From positions 1,161,001 to 1,225,000 of the forward strand of contig NZ_CP040751.1 of the NCBI RefSeq assembly GCF_008001235.1: a stretch of DNA of 64,000 nucleotides, read 5' to 3'. The position numbers and the translations under genes were made by a program. The stretch comes from Salidesulfovibrio onnuriiensis. Lineage in GTDB: Bacteria > Desulfobacterota > Desulfovibrionia > Desulfovibrionales > Desulfovibrionaceae. How positions within the stretch are numbered: position 1 is the stretch's first letter; every line of letters starts with the position of its first letter. A model generated the notes under the pieces. It did no database searches. It was given only the letters and a program-made list of their open reading frames with translations, and had not been told where the DNA came from. This document shows, in pieces, positions 26,926-36,443 of the stretch.

Positions 26926-27660
26926 ATGAAGAATATGAGCGACAGCAAAGAAGTCATTCTCGAACTCAGGGACGTGACCTCGGCCTACGGCAACATCGAG
27001 GCGCTCAAGGGCATCTCCCTGAAGGTGCACAAGGGCGAGATCGTTTCCATCATCGGCGCCAACGGCGCGGGCAAGTCCACCACGCTGATGACCATCTGCA
27101 ACATCGTGCACGCCAGGAAGGGGGACATCCTCTACCGGGGCGAGCGCATCAACGACGTGGGTTCGGACGTGCTGCCCTCCATGGGCCTGTGCCAGGTTCC
27201 CGAGGGGCGGCGCATCTTCCCGCGACTGACCGTCACCGAGAACCTGGAGATGGGCGCGTTCTTCCGCAAGGACCCGGCAGGGATCAAGGAGGACATGGAG
27301 CGGGCCTTCGAGTTCTTCCCCAAGCTGCGTGAACGGCGCAGGCAGCTGGGCGGCACCCTTTCCGGCGGCGAGCAGCAGATGCTGGCCATCGGGCGGGCCA
27401 TCCTGAGCCGCCCCAAGGTGCTGCTCCTGGACGAACCGTCCATGGGCCTAGCCCCGCTCATCGTGCAGCAGATCTTCAGGATCATCGAGGAAATCAACAG
27501 CCAGGGCGTCACCGTGCTCCTGGTGGAGCAGAACGCCAACCTGGCCCTGCAGGCCTCCGGCCGGGGCTATGTCCTGGAAACCGGTTCCGTGGTCATGGAG
27601 GATGACGCCAAGGCGTTGCTCAACAACGAGGACATCCGCAAGGCCTATCTGGGCGAATAG
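26926..27660 (+). CDS. livF: Branched-chain amino acid ABC transporter ATPase LivF
   Basis: 244 aa. The second ATPase of the Liv system. Seen: Walker A GANGAGKST, signature LSGGEQQMLAIGRAI, Walker B LLLDEPSMGLAPL, and VLLVEQNANLALQ. Two possible starts exist, ATG at 26926 and at 26935; neither has a strong ribosome site, and coupling with livM is likely. It ends the operon before a terminator. Confidence 0.93.
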   Translation: MKNMSDSKEVILELRDVTSAYGNIEALKGISLKVHKGEIVSIIGANGAGKSTTLMTICNIVHARKGDILYRGERINDVGSDVLPSMGLCQVPEGRRIFPRLTVTENLEMGAFFRKDPAGIKEDMERAFEFFPKLRERRRQLGGTLSGGEQQMLAIGRAILSRPKVLLLDEPSMGLAPLIVQQIFRIIEEINSQGVTVLLVEQNANLALQASGRGYVLETGSVVMEDDAKALLNNEDIRKAYLGE

Positions 27661-27686
27661 CTCCTTTTTTGCCGCAATGACGATTG

Positions 27687-27717
27687 GGCCGCTCCTTTGG
27701 GGCGGCCTTTTGTTTTT
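27687..27717 (+). terminator. Rho-independent terminator of the liv operon
   Basis: GGCCGC pairs with GCGGCC, with further CC/GG pairing next to a TTTG loop, followed by TTTTGTTTTT. Confidence 0.85.
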
Positions 27718-27787
27718 CCGGGGAAAAGGGGATTCTAATTGCAGCCTGTGGCTTTCGGTGGAAAAAAGGATAGTAGGGGAGCATGTC

Positions 27788-27812
27788 CTGTCCGCTGGAA
27801 GGGGGCGGACAG
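27788..27812 (+). promoter_or_regulatory. Hairpin at the start of the hybrid kinase frame
   Basis: CTGTCCGC (27788-27795) and GCGGACAG (27805-27812) form eight perfect pairs. It overlaps the first codons of the longest open frame (ATG at 27783) but precedes the better start at 27834, so it more likely belongs to the leader. Confidence 0.4.
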
Positions 27813-27833
27813 GCAAACTGCACGGAGCGTGAC

Positions 27834-30698
27834 ATGCAGGTCCTGGCAAAACGCCTTCAGGAAAAGGAAGCGTGGCTTATGCAGCGCATCCTTCATTATG
27901 CCAAGGAATACGGGTACACACCTTATACCTCGACCCTGGTGGAGGCCTGGCAGGTTTCCATTTCCGGGCTCACGGACGCCATAGTCAGCCAGATAGAATC
28001 CAAGGGCGGCGCGTTGCCTCCGTTCGGAGCGGGCGACAATTTCACGGGCGACCCCATTGCCCGTTTCGGGGTTCTGGAAGGGCAGCGGCACCGGGAGCGG
28101 GGCATCCCCATCGGCATGTTTCTCGGCCTGCTCAAGTATTACCGGCAGACCTATCTCGATTTCGCGGACCAGTTCTTTGCCGAATTCCCCAGCCTTCCCG
28201 ACTACAGGCGTTTCGTCATCGGCTGCTTCGACCGGTTCGAGCTGGGCATCAGCGTGGAATGGACCGGCAAGGAGGACCGGGAGTTCATCGCCGAGTTGCA
28301 GCACAAGAACCGCCAGGTCACCAATCAGAAAAACCAGTTCATGACCGTGCTGGAAAGCCTGCGCTCTCCGGTGTTCCTGCTGGACGAGAACAACCTGGTC
28401 ATGCACATGAACGAGGCCGGGGCCAGGCTTTGCGCCGATGAGGCCGGAAAGGGCCCCCTGCATTACGGCGGCGTGGATCATGCCGGGGATGTGGAGGAGC
28501 AGTCCTGGATGGGCAGGCCCGTGGAATCCCTGCTGCCCTTCATGGATGCGCTCCGGTTCGGGCCGCGTTTCGGCCAGCAGAAGTCGTTCGAGCAGCAGGT
28601 CGAGGTCCGGGGCGAGCTCCGCACCTACAACGTGGACTGGAGTTCCATGGTGGACGTGTCGGACAAGTTTTCGGGTTCGGTGCTCGTGTTCAACGACGTT
28701 ACCCGGCGCAAGAACGTGGAAGGGCAGTTGCGCCAGGCCAAGGCGGAACTGGAACAGCGGGTTGAGGAGCGCACCGAGGAATCGCGCGAGGCCCACCGCA
28801 AGCTGCAGGCCATCATGGACTTCAGCCCCATGCTTATTTCCATTTTCGACAACGAGGGCCGCTACCTTATGGTCAACAAGGCCTGCAGCGACGTCATCGG
28901 GCTGCCCGGCACGGAAATCGTGGGCAAGACCTTTGCGGACCTGCTGCCCGTGGAGGTGGCGCGGACCTTCCATGCCCGCCTGGCCAAGCTGACCGGTTCC
29001 CAGCAGTCCATGATGGTGGACGACTGCATCGATGTGGGCGGCAGGAAGAATTATTATTCCACCAGTCTTTTCCCCCTGTTCAACGACCTGGGGCAGGCCT
29101 ACGCCTTTTGCGGCATTTCCGTGGACGTGACCCTGCGCAAGCGCGCGGACGAGTCCTTTGCCAAGGTGAGCCAGCAGAACGCCATGATCCTCAATGCCGC
29201 GGGCGAGGGGATCTTCGGCATCGGCGTCAACGGGCGCATCACCTTCGTCAATCCGGCGGCGGCGGCAATGCTGGGCTGGGACGCCCTGGAGCTCACCGGC
29301 AAGAGCTCCCACAAGGCATGCCATCATACCCACCTGGGCGGCAGTCATTACCCCGAGGAAAGCTGCCCCATCAGCAGGACCCTGGCAACGGGCAAGCCGA
29401 GTCGCGGGCGCAATGAATATTTCTGGCGCAAAGACGGCACCAGCTTCCCGGTGTCCTACAAGTGCATGCCCATTGTGGAGAAGGGGCGCGTGTCCGGGGT
29501 GGTGGTGACCTTCAGCGACATCAGCGAGCAGAAGCGCATTGAGCGCGAACTGATGGAGGCCCGGGACCGGGCAGAGATCGCCAGCGAGGCCAAGAGTCAG
29601 TTCCTGTCCAACATGAGCCATGAACTGCGGACGCCGCTCAACGGCATCGTGGGCATGGTCCAGCTGCTCCTCGGCCAGGAGCTGGATCCGGAGCATCGCG
29701 AATACCTGGAAATGCTCAAGCTGTCTTCGGACAAGTTGCTCGAGCTGCTCAAGAACCTTTTCGACCTGTCCAGCATCGAGTTTGGGCGCATGGAGCGCCG
29801 GGACAGCGAATTCGGGCTGCGCAAGAGCCTGGAGCCCATGCTGGCCACCGCCTCGGTGCAGGCCAAGCTCAAGGGGCTAGATTTCAACGTCTTTTACGAC
29901 AAGTCTTTGCCGACCCAACTGCATGGCGACATCCTGCATCTCAAGCAGGCGCTCATCAACCTGCTCAAGAATGCGGTCCAGTACACCTTTGCCGGGGAAA
30001 TATCCCTGCGGGTCCAGGACGCGGGCAGGGAGGCCGGAGGCGTCCGGCGCATCCGGTTCATTGTCTCGGATACGGGCATCGGCATCCCCCCGGACAAGCA
30101 GCTTTCGGTCCTGGAGAACTTCGCCCTGGGCGAGCATTACATGACCAAGCGGTACAGCGGTTCCGGGCTGGGGCTGAGCATCGCGGCCCGGCTGGTGGAC
30201 CTGCTCGGCGGCAGTCTCTACCTGTGCAGCGAGGTGGGCGCCGGGAGTTCCTTTGCCTTCACCCTGGAAATGCGCGAGTGCCCGAGCCGGATTTCCGCCG
30301 GGCTGGTGGAACAGCTCAGCCAGACCACGGTGCCCATGCATATTCTCTATGTGGAGGATGAGGACGCCAACCAGCTTCTGGTCAAGACCCTCCTGGACCG
30401 GGCCGGGCACAGCGTGGAGGTGGTCCCCAACGGGGCCGAGGCCCTGGAGGCCCTCTCGCACAAGGAGTACGACCTGGTGCTCATGGACATTCAGATGCCA
30501 GTCATGGACGGCCTGGAGGCCACCCGGCGCATCCGTGAAATGTCCCTCAACGTGCCGGTCATCGCCCTGACCGCCTATGCGGGCGACGAGGACCGCGAAC
30601 GCTTCGAGGCCGTGGGCATGGACGGGCTGCTGCACAAGCCCCTGGAGATTTCCCAGCTCATGAAGACCCTGGCCTACCACGGGGAAAGGCGTCATTAG
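27834..30698 (+). CDS. Hybrid sensor histidine kinase with PAS domains and receiver
   Basis: 954 aa, no membrane segment, so probably cytosolic. An unassigned helical N-terminal sensor region (residues 1-155, with LVEAWQVSISGL and MFLGLLKYYRQTYLDF) is followed by three PAS-like domains (about 165-300, 325-440, 445-575). A HisKA domain has H596 (NMSHELRTPLN), the HATPase has LLKNAVQYT and SDTGIGIPP, and a C-terminal receiver has phosphoacceptor D885 (LVLMDIQMPVMDG). No separate output regulator is adjacent, so the partner is unknown. Start 27834 is preferred because GGAG at 27824-27827 is six bases upstream; an ATG at 27783 would add 17 residues and overlap a hairpin. Confidence 0.87.
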   Translation: MQVLAKRLQEKEAWLMQRILHYAKEYGYTPYTSTLVEAWQVSISGLTDAIVSQIESKGGALPPFGAGDNFTGDPIARFGVLEGQRHRERGIPIGMFLGLLKYYRQTYLDFADQFFAEFPSLPDYRRFVIGCFDRFELGISVEWTGKEDREFIAELQHKNRQVTNQKNQFMTVLESLRSPVFLLDENNLVMHMNEAGARLCADEAGKGPLHYGGVDHAGDVEEQSWMGRPVESLLPFMDALRFGPRFGQQKSFEQQVEVRGELRTYNVDWSSMVDVSDKFSGSVLVFNDVTRRKNVEGQLRQAKAELEQRVEERTEESREAHRKLQAIMDFSPMLISIFDNEGRYLMVNKACSDVIGLPGTEIVGKTFADLLPVEVARTFHARLAKLTGSQQSMMVDDCIDVGGRKNYYSTSLFPLFNDLGQAYAFCGISVDVTLRKRADESFAKVSQQNAMILNAAGEGIFGIGVNGRITFVNPAAAAMLGWDALELTGKSSHKACHHTHLGGSHYPEESCPISRTLATGKPSRGRNEYFWRKDGTSFPVSYKCMPIVEKGRVSGVVVTFSDISEQKRIERELMEARDRAEIASEAKSQFLSNMSHELRTPLNGIVGMVQLLLGQELDPEHREYLEMLKLSSDKLLELLKNLFDLSSIEFGRMERRDSEFGLRKSLEPMLATASVQAKLKGLDFNVFYDKSLPTQLHGDILHLKQALINLLKNAVQYTFAGEISLRVQDAGREAGGVRRIRFIVSDTGIGIPPDKQLSVLENFALGEHYMTKRYSGSGLGLSIAARLVDLLGGSLYLCSEVGAGSSFAFTLEMRECPSRISAGLVEQLSQTTVPMHILYVEDEDANQLLVKTLLDRAGHSVEVVPNGAEALEALSHKEYDLVLMDIQMPVMDGLEATRRIREMSLNVPVIALTAYAGDEDRERFEAVGMDGLLHKPLEISQLMKTLAYHGERRH

Positions 30699-30723
30699 AT
30701 TTCCGGAAATTGCCGGTTACAGT

Positions 30724-30757
30724 GGAAGGCCGCGCCGCTTTTGCGGCGCGGCCTTCC
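30724..30757. terminator. Bidirectional hairpin between convergent genes
   Basis: Fifteen perfect GC-rich pairs (30724-30738 with 30743-30757) close a TTTT loop. T-tracts are weak on both sides, but the position between convergent kinase and chemoreceptor genes supports a shared terminator. Confidence 0.75.
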
Positions 30758-30782
30758 TTGTCACGAGGGGTGTCTGTCTTAC

Positions 30783-32804
30783 TTAGAACTTTTCAAAGTC
30801 GTCGTCCGACATGTCCATTTCCAGGGCCACGCCCTTGCCCGCGTCAGGGGCCGCCGCAGAGCGCTTGGGGGCCGCCGGGGCGGCTTTCTTCTTGGGCGGA
30901 GCCGCCGGAGGCAGCTGTTGCTGCTTGCGCTGGGCCTTCGGGGCCTGGCGCAGCGGGGTTGCCCTGCCGCCGCCGTCCACCTTGAAGAAGGAGATGATGT
31001 GCTGCAGTTCACTGGCCTGGTCCGCCAGGTCGTGGGAGGTGGAGGCCATCTCCTCGGAGGCCGAGGCGTTTTGCTGCACCACATGATCCAGCTGCTGCAG
31101 CGCCGAGTTGATCTGGTCCGCGCCGCTGTTTTGCTCGCTGCTGGCCACGGATATCTCCTGGATCAGTTCCGCGGTCTTCTGGATGTCCGGCACCAGGGAG
31201 CTGAGCATTTCCCCCGCCTTTTCGGCCACGGCCACACTGTTGGAGGAGAGCTCGCTGATCTCGGCGGCCGCGGCCCCCGAGCGTTCGGCCAGCTTGCGCA
31301 CTTCGGCGGCAACCACGGCAAAGCCCTTGCCGTGCTCGCCGGCGCGGGCCGCCTCGATGGCCGCGTTGAGCGCCAGCAGGTTGGTCTGGCGGGCAATGTC
31401 CTCGATGATGGAGATCTTTTCCGCGATCTGCTTCATGGCCGAAACGGTTTCGGCCACGGCCTGGCCGCCTTCCTCGGCATTGCCCGAGCTCTTGCGGGCG
31501 ATGCCTTCTGTGTCGTGGGCGTTCTTGGCGTTGGCCTCGATGTTGGAGGCCATCTCTTCCATGGATGAGGACACCTCCTCAAGCGAGGACGCCTGTTCGG
31601 TGGCCCCTTGGGAAAGGGATTCCGACGTGGCCGAAAGCTGCTCGCTTCCAGCGGCCACTTCGGCGCTGCCTTCCACCACCTGGGCCACCACTTCCACCAG
31701 CTTGTCGGACATGGTGTTCAGGGCCTGCACCATGGTGCCGATCTCGTCCCTGCGGTGGACATCCACCCGGTGGGTGTAATCGCCGCCCGCGGCGCGGTTC
31801 AGGAAACCGACAATGGCCTGGATGGGGCTGATGAGCATCCTTTCGATGAACAGCCAGATGAGTGCGATGACCACGCCCAGGCAGATGATGATGGCCACCG
31901 AGAACTGCCAGAGGTTACTGTAGACCGGGGCCATTATCTCGCTTTTTTCCATGATGCCCAGAATCTTCCAGCCGTTTTTCGACGTGTGCACCACGGCGAC
32001 CATTTCCACGCCGTTCAGGCTCACCTCGGTCTCGCCGCTGGCAAGGTTGAAGAGTTCCTTGTAGGCGGCGTCGAGTTCGGAGACGTTCTTGAAGTTGTTG
32101 TCCGGCGTCTTGGGGTCGGCGAGGACCACGCCGTCATCCTGGACCAGGACCACGTATCCGGTTTCGCCCAGCCGGATGGCCTCGGTGATGGCGGTCAGGT
32201 TTGCGAGGGAGATGTCCATGCCCACCACGGCAATGGTTTCGCCGCCACGGGTGACGGTGTGCACGACGCTGGCCACGGCGGCACCGGTGGTGGACATATA
32301 GGCCTTGGACAGGGACGGCTTGCCGCCGGCATTGAGGGCCTCGGTGTACCAGGGGCGCTTGCGCGGGTCATAGCCGGCGGGCATCATGCTGTCGGCCACG
32401 GCGGTCACGAATGCGCCGTTCTTGGTGCCGATGAATACCTCGACATAGCTGGGGTGTGTTCCCTGGGCCAGCGAAAACAGTTCCACGGCCTCTTCGCCGA
32501 CCGTGTCGCCCGGGTCCGGTACGGATTTCAGCTGCTGGGTGGCCGACACGTACGAGGTCGTGATCTCGTCGGCCCGCTGTAGTCCCTTGTACCGCGACAG
32601 CATGGTGGCGTTCATCTTCGCTTCCTCAAGGAAGATGTTCACTGCCGTATCCACCTGCGCAAGCTGGCTGCGCATGGACTCCGTCTTGGCGTTGAAGGTG
32701 CCCGAGTAGGTGTTCAGGGACACGATGGTGAACAGCGTGAGCCCTATGAGCACCATGGCCGAAGTGAACCCCAGGATGATTTTTGTCTTGATGTTCAGTT
32801 TCAT
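30783..32804 (-). CDS. Methyl-accepting chemotaxis protein (dCache type)
   Basis: 673 aa. Transmembrane chemoreceptor that controls CheA. First helix at residues about 7-29 ([21 protein letters not shown]), a large periplasmic dCache-like sensor (about 30-275, with [14 protein letters not shown] and [12 protein letters not shown]), second helix near 280-305, then HAMP ([15 protein letters not shown]) and the signalling domain with the conserved hairpin tip [20 protein letters not shown]-like sequence. The Ala/Pro/Lys-rich tail has no CheR-tethering pentapeptide. The start 32804 is preceded by GGGGGAG six bases upstream; the longer frame begins before it. The ligand is not known; dCache receptors often bind amino acids or organic acids. 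Confidence 0.92.
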   Translation of the reverse strand: MKLNIKTKIILGFTSAMVLIGLTLFTIVSLNTYSGTFNAKTESMRSQLAQVDTAVNIFLEEAKMNATMLSRYKGLQRADEITTSYVSATQQLKSVPDPGDTVGEEAVELFSLAQGTHPSYVEVFIGTKNGAFVTAVADSMMPAGYDPRKRPWYTEALNAGGKPSLSKAYMSTTGAAVASVVHTVTRGGETIAVVGMDISLANLTAITEAIRLGETGYVVLVQDDGVVLADPKTPDNNFKNVSELDAAYKELFNLASGETEVSLNGVEMVAVVHTSKNGWKILGIMEKSEIMAPVYSNLWQFSVAIIICLGVVIALIWLFIERMLISPIQAIVGFLNRAAGGDYTHRVDVHRRDEIGTMVQALNTMSDKLVEVVAQVVEGSAEVAAGSEQLSATSESLSQGATEQASSLEEVSSSMEEMASNIEANAKNAHDTEGIARKSSGNAEEGGQAVAETVSAMKQIAEKISIIEDIARQTNLLALNAAIEAARAGEHGKGFAVVAAEVRKLAERSGAAAAEISELSSNSVAVAEKAGEMLSSLVPDIQKTAELIQEISVASSEQNSGADQINSALQQLDHVVQQNASASEEMASTSHDLADQASELQHIISFFKVDGGGRATPLRQAPKAQRKQQQLPPAAPPKKKAAPAAPKRSAAAPDAGKGVALEMDMSDDDFEKF

Positions 32805-32964
32805 GAAAACTCCCCCTCGTTGGTTCGATAGACCGTGTGGCGGCACGGTGGTTCTCTCATGTTGCTAGAGTATGAAAGGGCGGGGAAGGATTCCATTATT
32901 ATAAGCGGTTTGTTGTGTGCGCTCCGGTTGCAACCGGGCCGGGATGCGGGTAATACCCATCCGC

Positions 32965-33444
32965 ATGGCACGCATGATATTCACCGAGACCGAGGAAAGG
33001 ATACTGGCCCTGGCGGGCGGGGATATCCCCGACCACCCGGAACCATTCAAGATTATTGCAGAACAGGCCGGAGCCGACGAGGCCGAGGTCATCGATCTGC
33101 TGACCCGGCTGCGCGACAGCAAGGTCATCCGCCGCTTCGGGGCCACCCTGCGGCACCAGAAGGCGGGCTACGGCCATAACGCCATGGTCGCCTGGCGGGT
33201 GCCCGAGGAACGCATCGAAGAGGTGGGCGAGATCTTTGCCTCGCGTCCGGAGATCAGCCACTGCTACGTGCGCCGCACCTATCCGGAGTGGACCTTCAAC
33301 TTCTACACCATGATCCACGGCGAGCGGCCCGGCCACTGCGCCGAGGTGGTCACGGAGCTGGAGGAAGCCACCGGCATTGACGACAACTGCGTTCTCAACA
33401 GCATCAAGGAACTCAAGAAGACCTCCATGGTCTATTTCAAGTAG
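32965..33444 (+). CDS. ahbB: Siroheme decarboxylase subunit AhbB (AsnC/Lrp-like)
   Basis: 159 aa. With AhbA it decarboxylates siroheme to didecarboxysiroheme in the alternative heme pathway used by sulfate reducers. Seen: an Lrp-like winged helix (residues 1-55) ending VIRRFGATLRHQ, then AMVAWRVPEE, EISHCYVRRTYPEW, FYTMIHGE and KELKKTSMVYF; these match the AhbB rather than the AhbA subtype. Such proteins are often annotated as AsnC regulators. The start is uncertain: ATG at 32965 or 32974, or GTG at 32917, none with a good ribosome site. hemL follows nine bases later, so heme precursor supply and siroheme processing are linked. Confidence 0.82.
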   Translation: MARMIFTETEERILALAGGDIPDHPEPFKIIAEQAGADEAEVIDLLTRLRDSKVIRRFGATLRHQKAGYGHNAMVAWRVPEERIEEVGEIFASRPEISHCYVRRTYPEWTFNFYTMIHGERPGHCAEVVTELEEATGIDDNCVLNSIKELKKTSMVYFK

Positions 33445-33453
33445 GAGCCGACA

Positions 33454-34713
33454 ATGGATTCCAAGACCCTCTACGCCAAGGCCCAGACCCTCATGCCCGG
33501 CGGCGTCAACAGCCCGCTGCGCGCCTGCCGCTACGTCAATTCCGAACCCGTGTTCATCGACCGCGCCGAGGGCGCGTATCTCTGGGACGTGGAAGGCCGC
33601 AAGTACATCGACTACGTGCTCAGCTGGGGCCCCATGCTTTTGGGGCATTGCGATCCTTCCGTGGCCGAGGCCGTCTACATGGCCGTGAACAAGGGCACCA
33701 GCTACGGCGCTCCCTGCTACGGCGAGGTCGCCCTGGCCGAGGAGATCCAGAAGCTCATTCCGTCCATGGAGATGATGCGCATGGTATCCTCGGGCACCGA
33801 GGCGACCATGTCCGCCCTGCGCCTGGCGCGCGGCTACACGGGCCGCGACAAGGTGGTCAAGTTCATCGGCAACTACCACGGGCACAACGACGCCTTCCTG
33901 GCCGCGGCCGGTTCCGCAGCCGCTGCCGTGCCCGGCACCCCCGGCGTGCCCGAGGACATCGTCCGGCACACCCTGCTGGCCCATTACAACGACCTGGACA
34001 AGGTCCGCGAATATTTCGAGACCCGCGGCGGGGAGATCGCCTGCGTCATCGTGGAGCCCGCAGCGGGCAACATGGGCCTGGTGCTGCCCAGGGATGGCTT
34101 CCTCCAGGGCCTGCGCGACCTGTGCACCGAATACGGCGCGCTGCTCATCTTCGACGAGGTCATCACCGGTTTTCGCCTGAGCCCGGGCGGGGCGCAGCAG
34201 CGTTACGGCATCACCCCGGACCTGACCACCCTGGGCAAGATCATCGGCGGCGGCTTCCCGGTGGGCTGCTACGGCGGCAAGCGCGAAATCATGGAGCACA
34301 TGGCTCCGTGCGGCGGCGTGTTCCAGGCCGGAACCCTTTCCGGCAACCCCGTGGCCATGGCCGCTGGATTGGCCACCCTCAAGGGGCTGCAGCAGTGCGA
34401 CTACGACGCGCTGGAGGCCCGCACCCGGGGATTGGCCGAGGGCCTCACCGAGATCCTCAGGTCCAAGGGCCAGTCCGTGCACCTGAACCAGATCGCCTCG
34501 GCCTTCACCATCTATTTCTCGGACGTGCCCGTGACCAACATGACCGAATCCTCGGCCTGCGACGCGGACAAGTACGCCGCCTTCTGGCAGCAGATGATGG
34601 CCCAGGGAATCTATCTGGCCCCGGCCGGTTTCGAGTGCGCCTTCACCTCTTTCGTTCATACTGATGAGGACTTCGAAAAGACGCTGGAAGCGGCAAGCAA
34701 AGTACAGTTCTAG
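33454..34713 (+). CDS. hemL: Glutamate-1-semialdehyde 2,1-aminomutase
   Basis: 419 aa. PLP enzyme that makes 5-aminolevulinate from glutamate-1-semialdehyde in the C5 tetrapyrrole pathway. Seen: [15 protein letters not shown] near the start, [43 protein letters not shown], and the PLP lysine in [14 protein letters not shown], followed by [10 protein letters not shown]. Ribosome site TAGGAG precedes ATG. It is paired with ahbB in one transcription unit; a palindromic repeat follows directly at the stop codon. Confidence 0.96.
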   Translation: MDSKTLYAKAQTLMPGGVNSPLRACRYVNSEPVFIDRAEGAYLWDVEGRKYIDYVLSWGPMLLGHCDPSVAEAVYMAVNKGTSYGAPCYGEVALAEEIQKLIPSMEMMRMVSSGTEATMSALRLARGYTGRDKVVKFIGNYHGHNDAFLAAAGSAAAAVPGTPGVPEDIVRHTLLAHYNDLDKVREYFETRGGEIACVIVEPAAGNMGLVLPRDGFLQGLRDLCTEYGALLIFDEVITGFRLSPGGAQQRYGITPDLTTLGKIIGGGFPVGCYGGKREIMEHMAPCGGVFQAGTLSGNPVAMAAGLATLKGLQQCDYDALEARTRGLAEGLTEILRSKGQSVHLNQIASAFTIYFSDVPVTNMTESSACDADKYAAFWQQMMAQGIYLAPAGFECAFTSFVHTDEDFEKTLEAASKVQF

Positions 34714-34832
34714 ACTGTTGAAAAAGGCCCGTATGCTTCGTTGCTGCAAAAAAGTCAGCCCCTCACGTATGTTTTAATACGCTTCGGCCCTGACTTTTTC
34801 TTGCGCCTGGCCTCCAGACCTTTTTGAACAGT
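34714..34832. repeat. 119-base nested palindromic intergenic repeat
   Basis: It begins directly after the hemL stop. Outer arms ACTGTTGAAAAAGG (34714-34727) and CCTTTTTGAACAGT (34819-34832) pair over 14 positions with one mismatch. Inside are perfect arms AAAAAGTCAG/CTGACTTTTT (34749-34758 and 34790-34799) and a short CGTAT/ATACG core. No reading frame is plausible. The structure suggests a REP-like or BIME-like element that can also terminate hemL transcription. Confidence 0.7.
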
Positions 34833-34871
34833 CTGTGGTCAAGGAAACGGAATTCAATGATATGAGAGATA

Positions 34872-34901
34872 GGCCGGTCGGGTTTCCGGCCGGCCCTTTT
34901 T
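34872..34901 (+). terminator. Terminator-like hairpin directly upstream of GNAT gene
   Basis: Ten pairs (34872-34881 with 34886-34895, one G-T) and a TTTTT tract. It ends about five bases before the ribosome site GGGAGG of the next gene, leaving no room for a promoter between; partial readthrough or attenuation is possible. Confidence 0.75.
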
Positions 34902-34919
34902 CATAGGGAGGTCGAGTCA

Positions 34920-35390
34920 ATGTCTGCAATCGAGTATCGCAGGATCGGCGCGGAGTGCATCGACGAGATCCAGGGGCTCTGGGAGCAGCTCAATGGTCTG
35001 CATGCCGATGTTTCTTCCCATTTCGGGGAGCGGTTCAAGGGGTACTCCTTTGCGCAGCGCAAGAAGTCCCTGTTGGAGGATGCCCGGGACGGTGAGCTTT
35101 GTATCTTCGTCGCCCATGACCCTGCCGAGGGCCGGGACGTGGGCTATTGCGTCAGTTCCTTCCGGGGCAGGAAGCAGAGCGAGATCGAATCCCTGTTTCT
35201 GGAGCGGAGCCACCGGGGCCGGAGGATCGGCGAGGCGCTCATGGAGCGGTCCATGGACTGGCTCAAGGAGCAGGGGGCCAGGGATGTCATCATCTGTGTG
35301 GTTTCCGGCAATGAGGACGTCATGAATTTCTACCGGCGTCATGGTTTCGATCCCTACTGCATCATCATGCGTCGGGTGGAGGACAACTAG
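34920..35390 (+). CDS. GNAT family N-acetyltransferase
   Basis: 156 aa. Acetyl-CoA-dependent acyltransferase of unknown substrate. The GNAT core is visible: VGYCVSSF, then the acetyl-CoA loop RSHRGRRIGEALMER (R/Q-x-x-G-x-G/A pattern), and VVSGNEDVMNFYRRHGFDPY. GGGAGG lies nine bases before ATG. cbiG begins 24 bases after the stop in the same direction, so it may be cotranscribed with the cobalamin genes, though a functional link is not evident. Confidence 0.88.
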   Translation: MSAIEYRRIGAECIDEIQGLWEQLNGLHADVSSHFGERFKGYSFAQRKKSLLEDARDGELCIFVAHDPAEGRDVGYCVSSFRGRKQSEIESLFLERSHRGRRIGEALMERSMDWLKEQGARDVIICVVSGNEDVMNFYRRHGFDPYCIIMRRVEDN

Positions 35391-35414
35391 GCCTTTGGTC
35401 TGGTATATGATTTT

Positions 35415-36443
35415 ATGCCCCGATACGCCGTCTATGTCTTGAGCCGCCCGGCTCTGCCCCTGGCCCGTTCCCTGGGGAACGAGCTGGATGCCTCGATCCA
35501 TGCGCCCAGTCGTTTTGCCGAAGCCGGTATTCACGGCTTCGATTCCCTGCGCGAGCTTCTCGAGACCACCTTTGCCCGCTTTGACGGACATGTGTTCATT
35601 GCCGCCGCCGGCATCGTGGTACGCACCATTGCGCCGCTGCTCGGCTCCAAGGACAGCGACCCGGCCGTGGTGGCCATGGACCCGGAGGGACGGTTCGTGA
35701 TCAGCCTGCTTTCCGGGCACCTGGGCGGGGCCAACGAACTGGCCCGGCGCTGTGCAAAGACAACGGGCGGAACGCCGGTCATCACCACGGCCACGGACTC
35801 GGCCGGGGTGGTCTCCATGGACATGCTGGCCTCGGAACGGGGGCTGCATATCGCGGACCTGGGCGAGGTCAAGGCGATCAACGCCGCGCTCCTGGAGGGC
35901 CGCGCCGTGCGGGTCTATGATCCGCTGGGCTGCCTGGGCGAGCTGGATGCCGCCGCATTTCGCCGGGTGGACCGCCCCGAAGACCTTGCAAGGGAAGAGC
36001 CCGGCGTGTGGGTGTACTGGCGGGAGGGCGCGCCGGGGCCCGGTCTCCTGCGCCTGCGCCCGCCCGTGCTGACATTGGGCGTGGGCTGCCGCCGGGGGAC
36101 TCCCCGGGAGGAAATTCTGGGGCTGATTCTCCGGGTGCTGGAGGAAAACGGCCTGGCCCGGGAAAGCGTGGCCGCCATGGGCACGGCGGACATCAAGCGC
36201 GACGAGCAGGGTATTCTGGAAGCGGCCCGGGAACTGGGGCTGCCCCTGAAATTTTACACGGCCGAGGAATTGGCTGCGGTTGCCGCGCCTACTCCCTCCT
36301 CCATGGTGGAGCGGCACGTGGGCACGCCGGGCGTCTGCGAGGCCGCGGCCCTGCTGCTGGGCGAGGGTGGCGAACTGCTGGTGGCAAAACAGAAAACCGA
36401 GAGGGTCACGGTGGCCGTGGCCAGGAGAAAGACATGCTCATAG
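35415..36443 (+). CDS. cbiG: Cobalt-precorrin-5A hydrolase CbiG
   Basis: 342 aa. Opens the delta-lactone of cobalt-precorrin-5A and releases acetaldehyde in anaerobic (early cobalt) cobalamin synthesis. Seen: the N-terminal part with FIAAAGIVVRTIAPLLGSKD, VVAMDPEGRFVISLLSGHLGGANELA and TPVITTATDSAG, then the CbiG C-terminal domain (LGVGCRRGTPREEI, MGTADIKRDEQGI, SSMVERHVGTPGVCEAAAL). Its end overlaps cobJ by 10 bases, so the two are translated together and act at adjacent pathway steps. Confidence 0.94.
   Translation: MPRYAVYVLSRPALPLARSLGNELDASIHAPSRFAEAGIHGFDSLRELLETTFARFDGHVFIAAAGIVVRTIAPLLGSKDSDPAVVAMDPEGRFVISLLSGHLGGANELARRCAKTTGGTPVITTATDSAGVVSMDMLASERGLHIADLGEVKAINAALLEGRAVRVYDPLGCLGELDAAAFRRVDRPEDLAREEPGVWVYWREGAPGPGLLRLRPPVLTLGVGCRRGTPREEILGLILRVLEENGLARESVAAMGTADIKRDEQGILEAARELGLPLKFYTAEELAAVAAPTPSSMVERHVGTPGVCEAAALLLGEGGELLVAKQKTERVTVAVARRKTCS

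Noticed and set aside
32917-32964. GTG start giving a longer AhbB
   Set aside because: The extra residues (MRSGCNRAGMRVIPIR) do not resemble the family start, and no ribosome site precedes the GTG.
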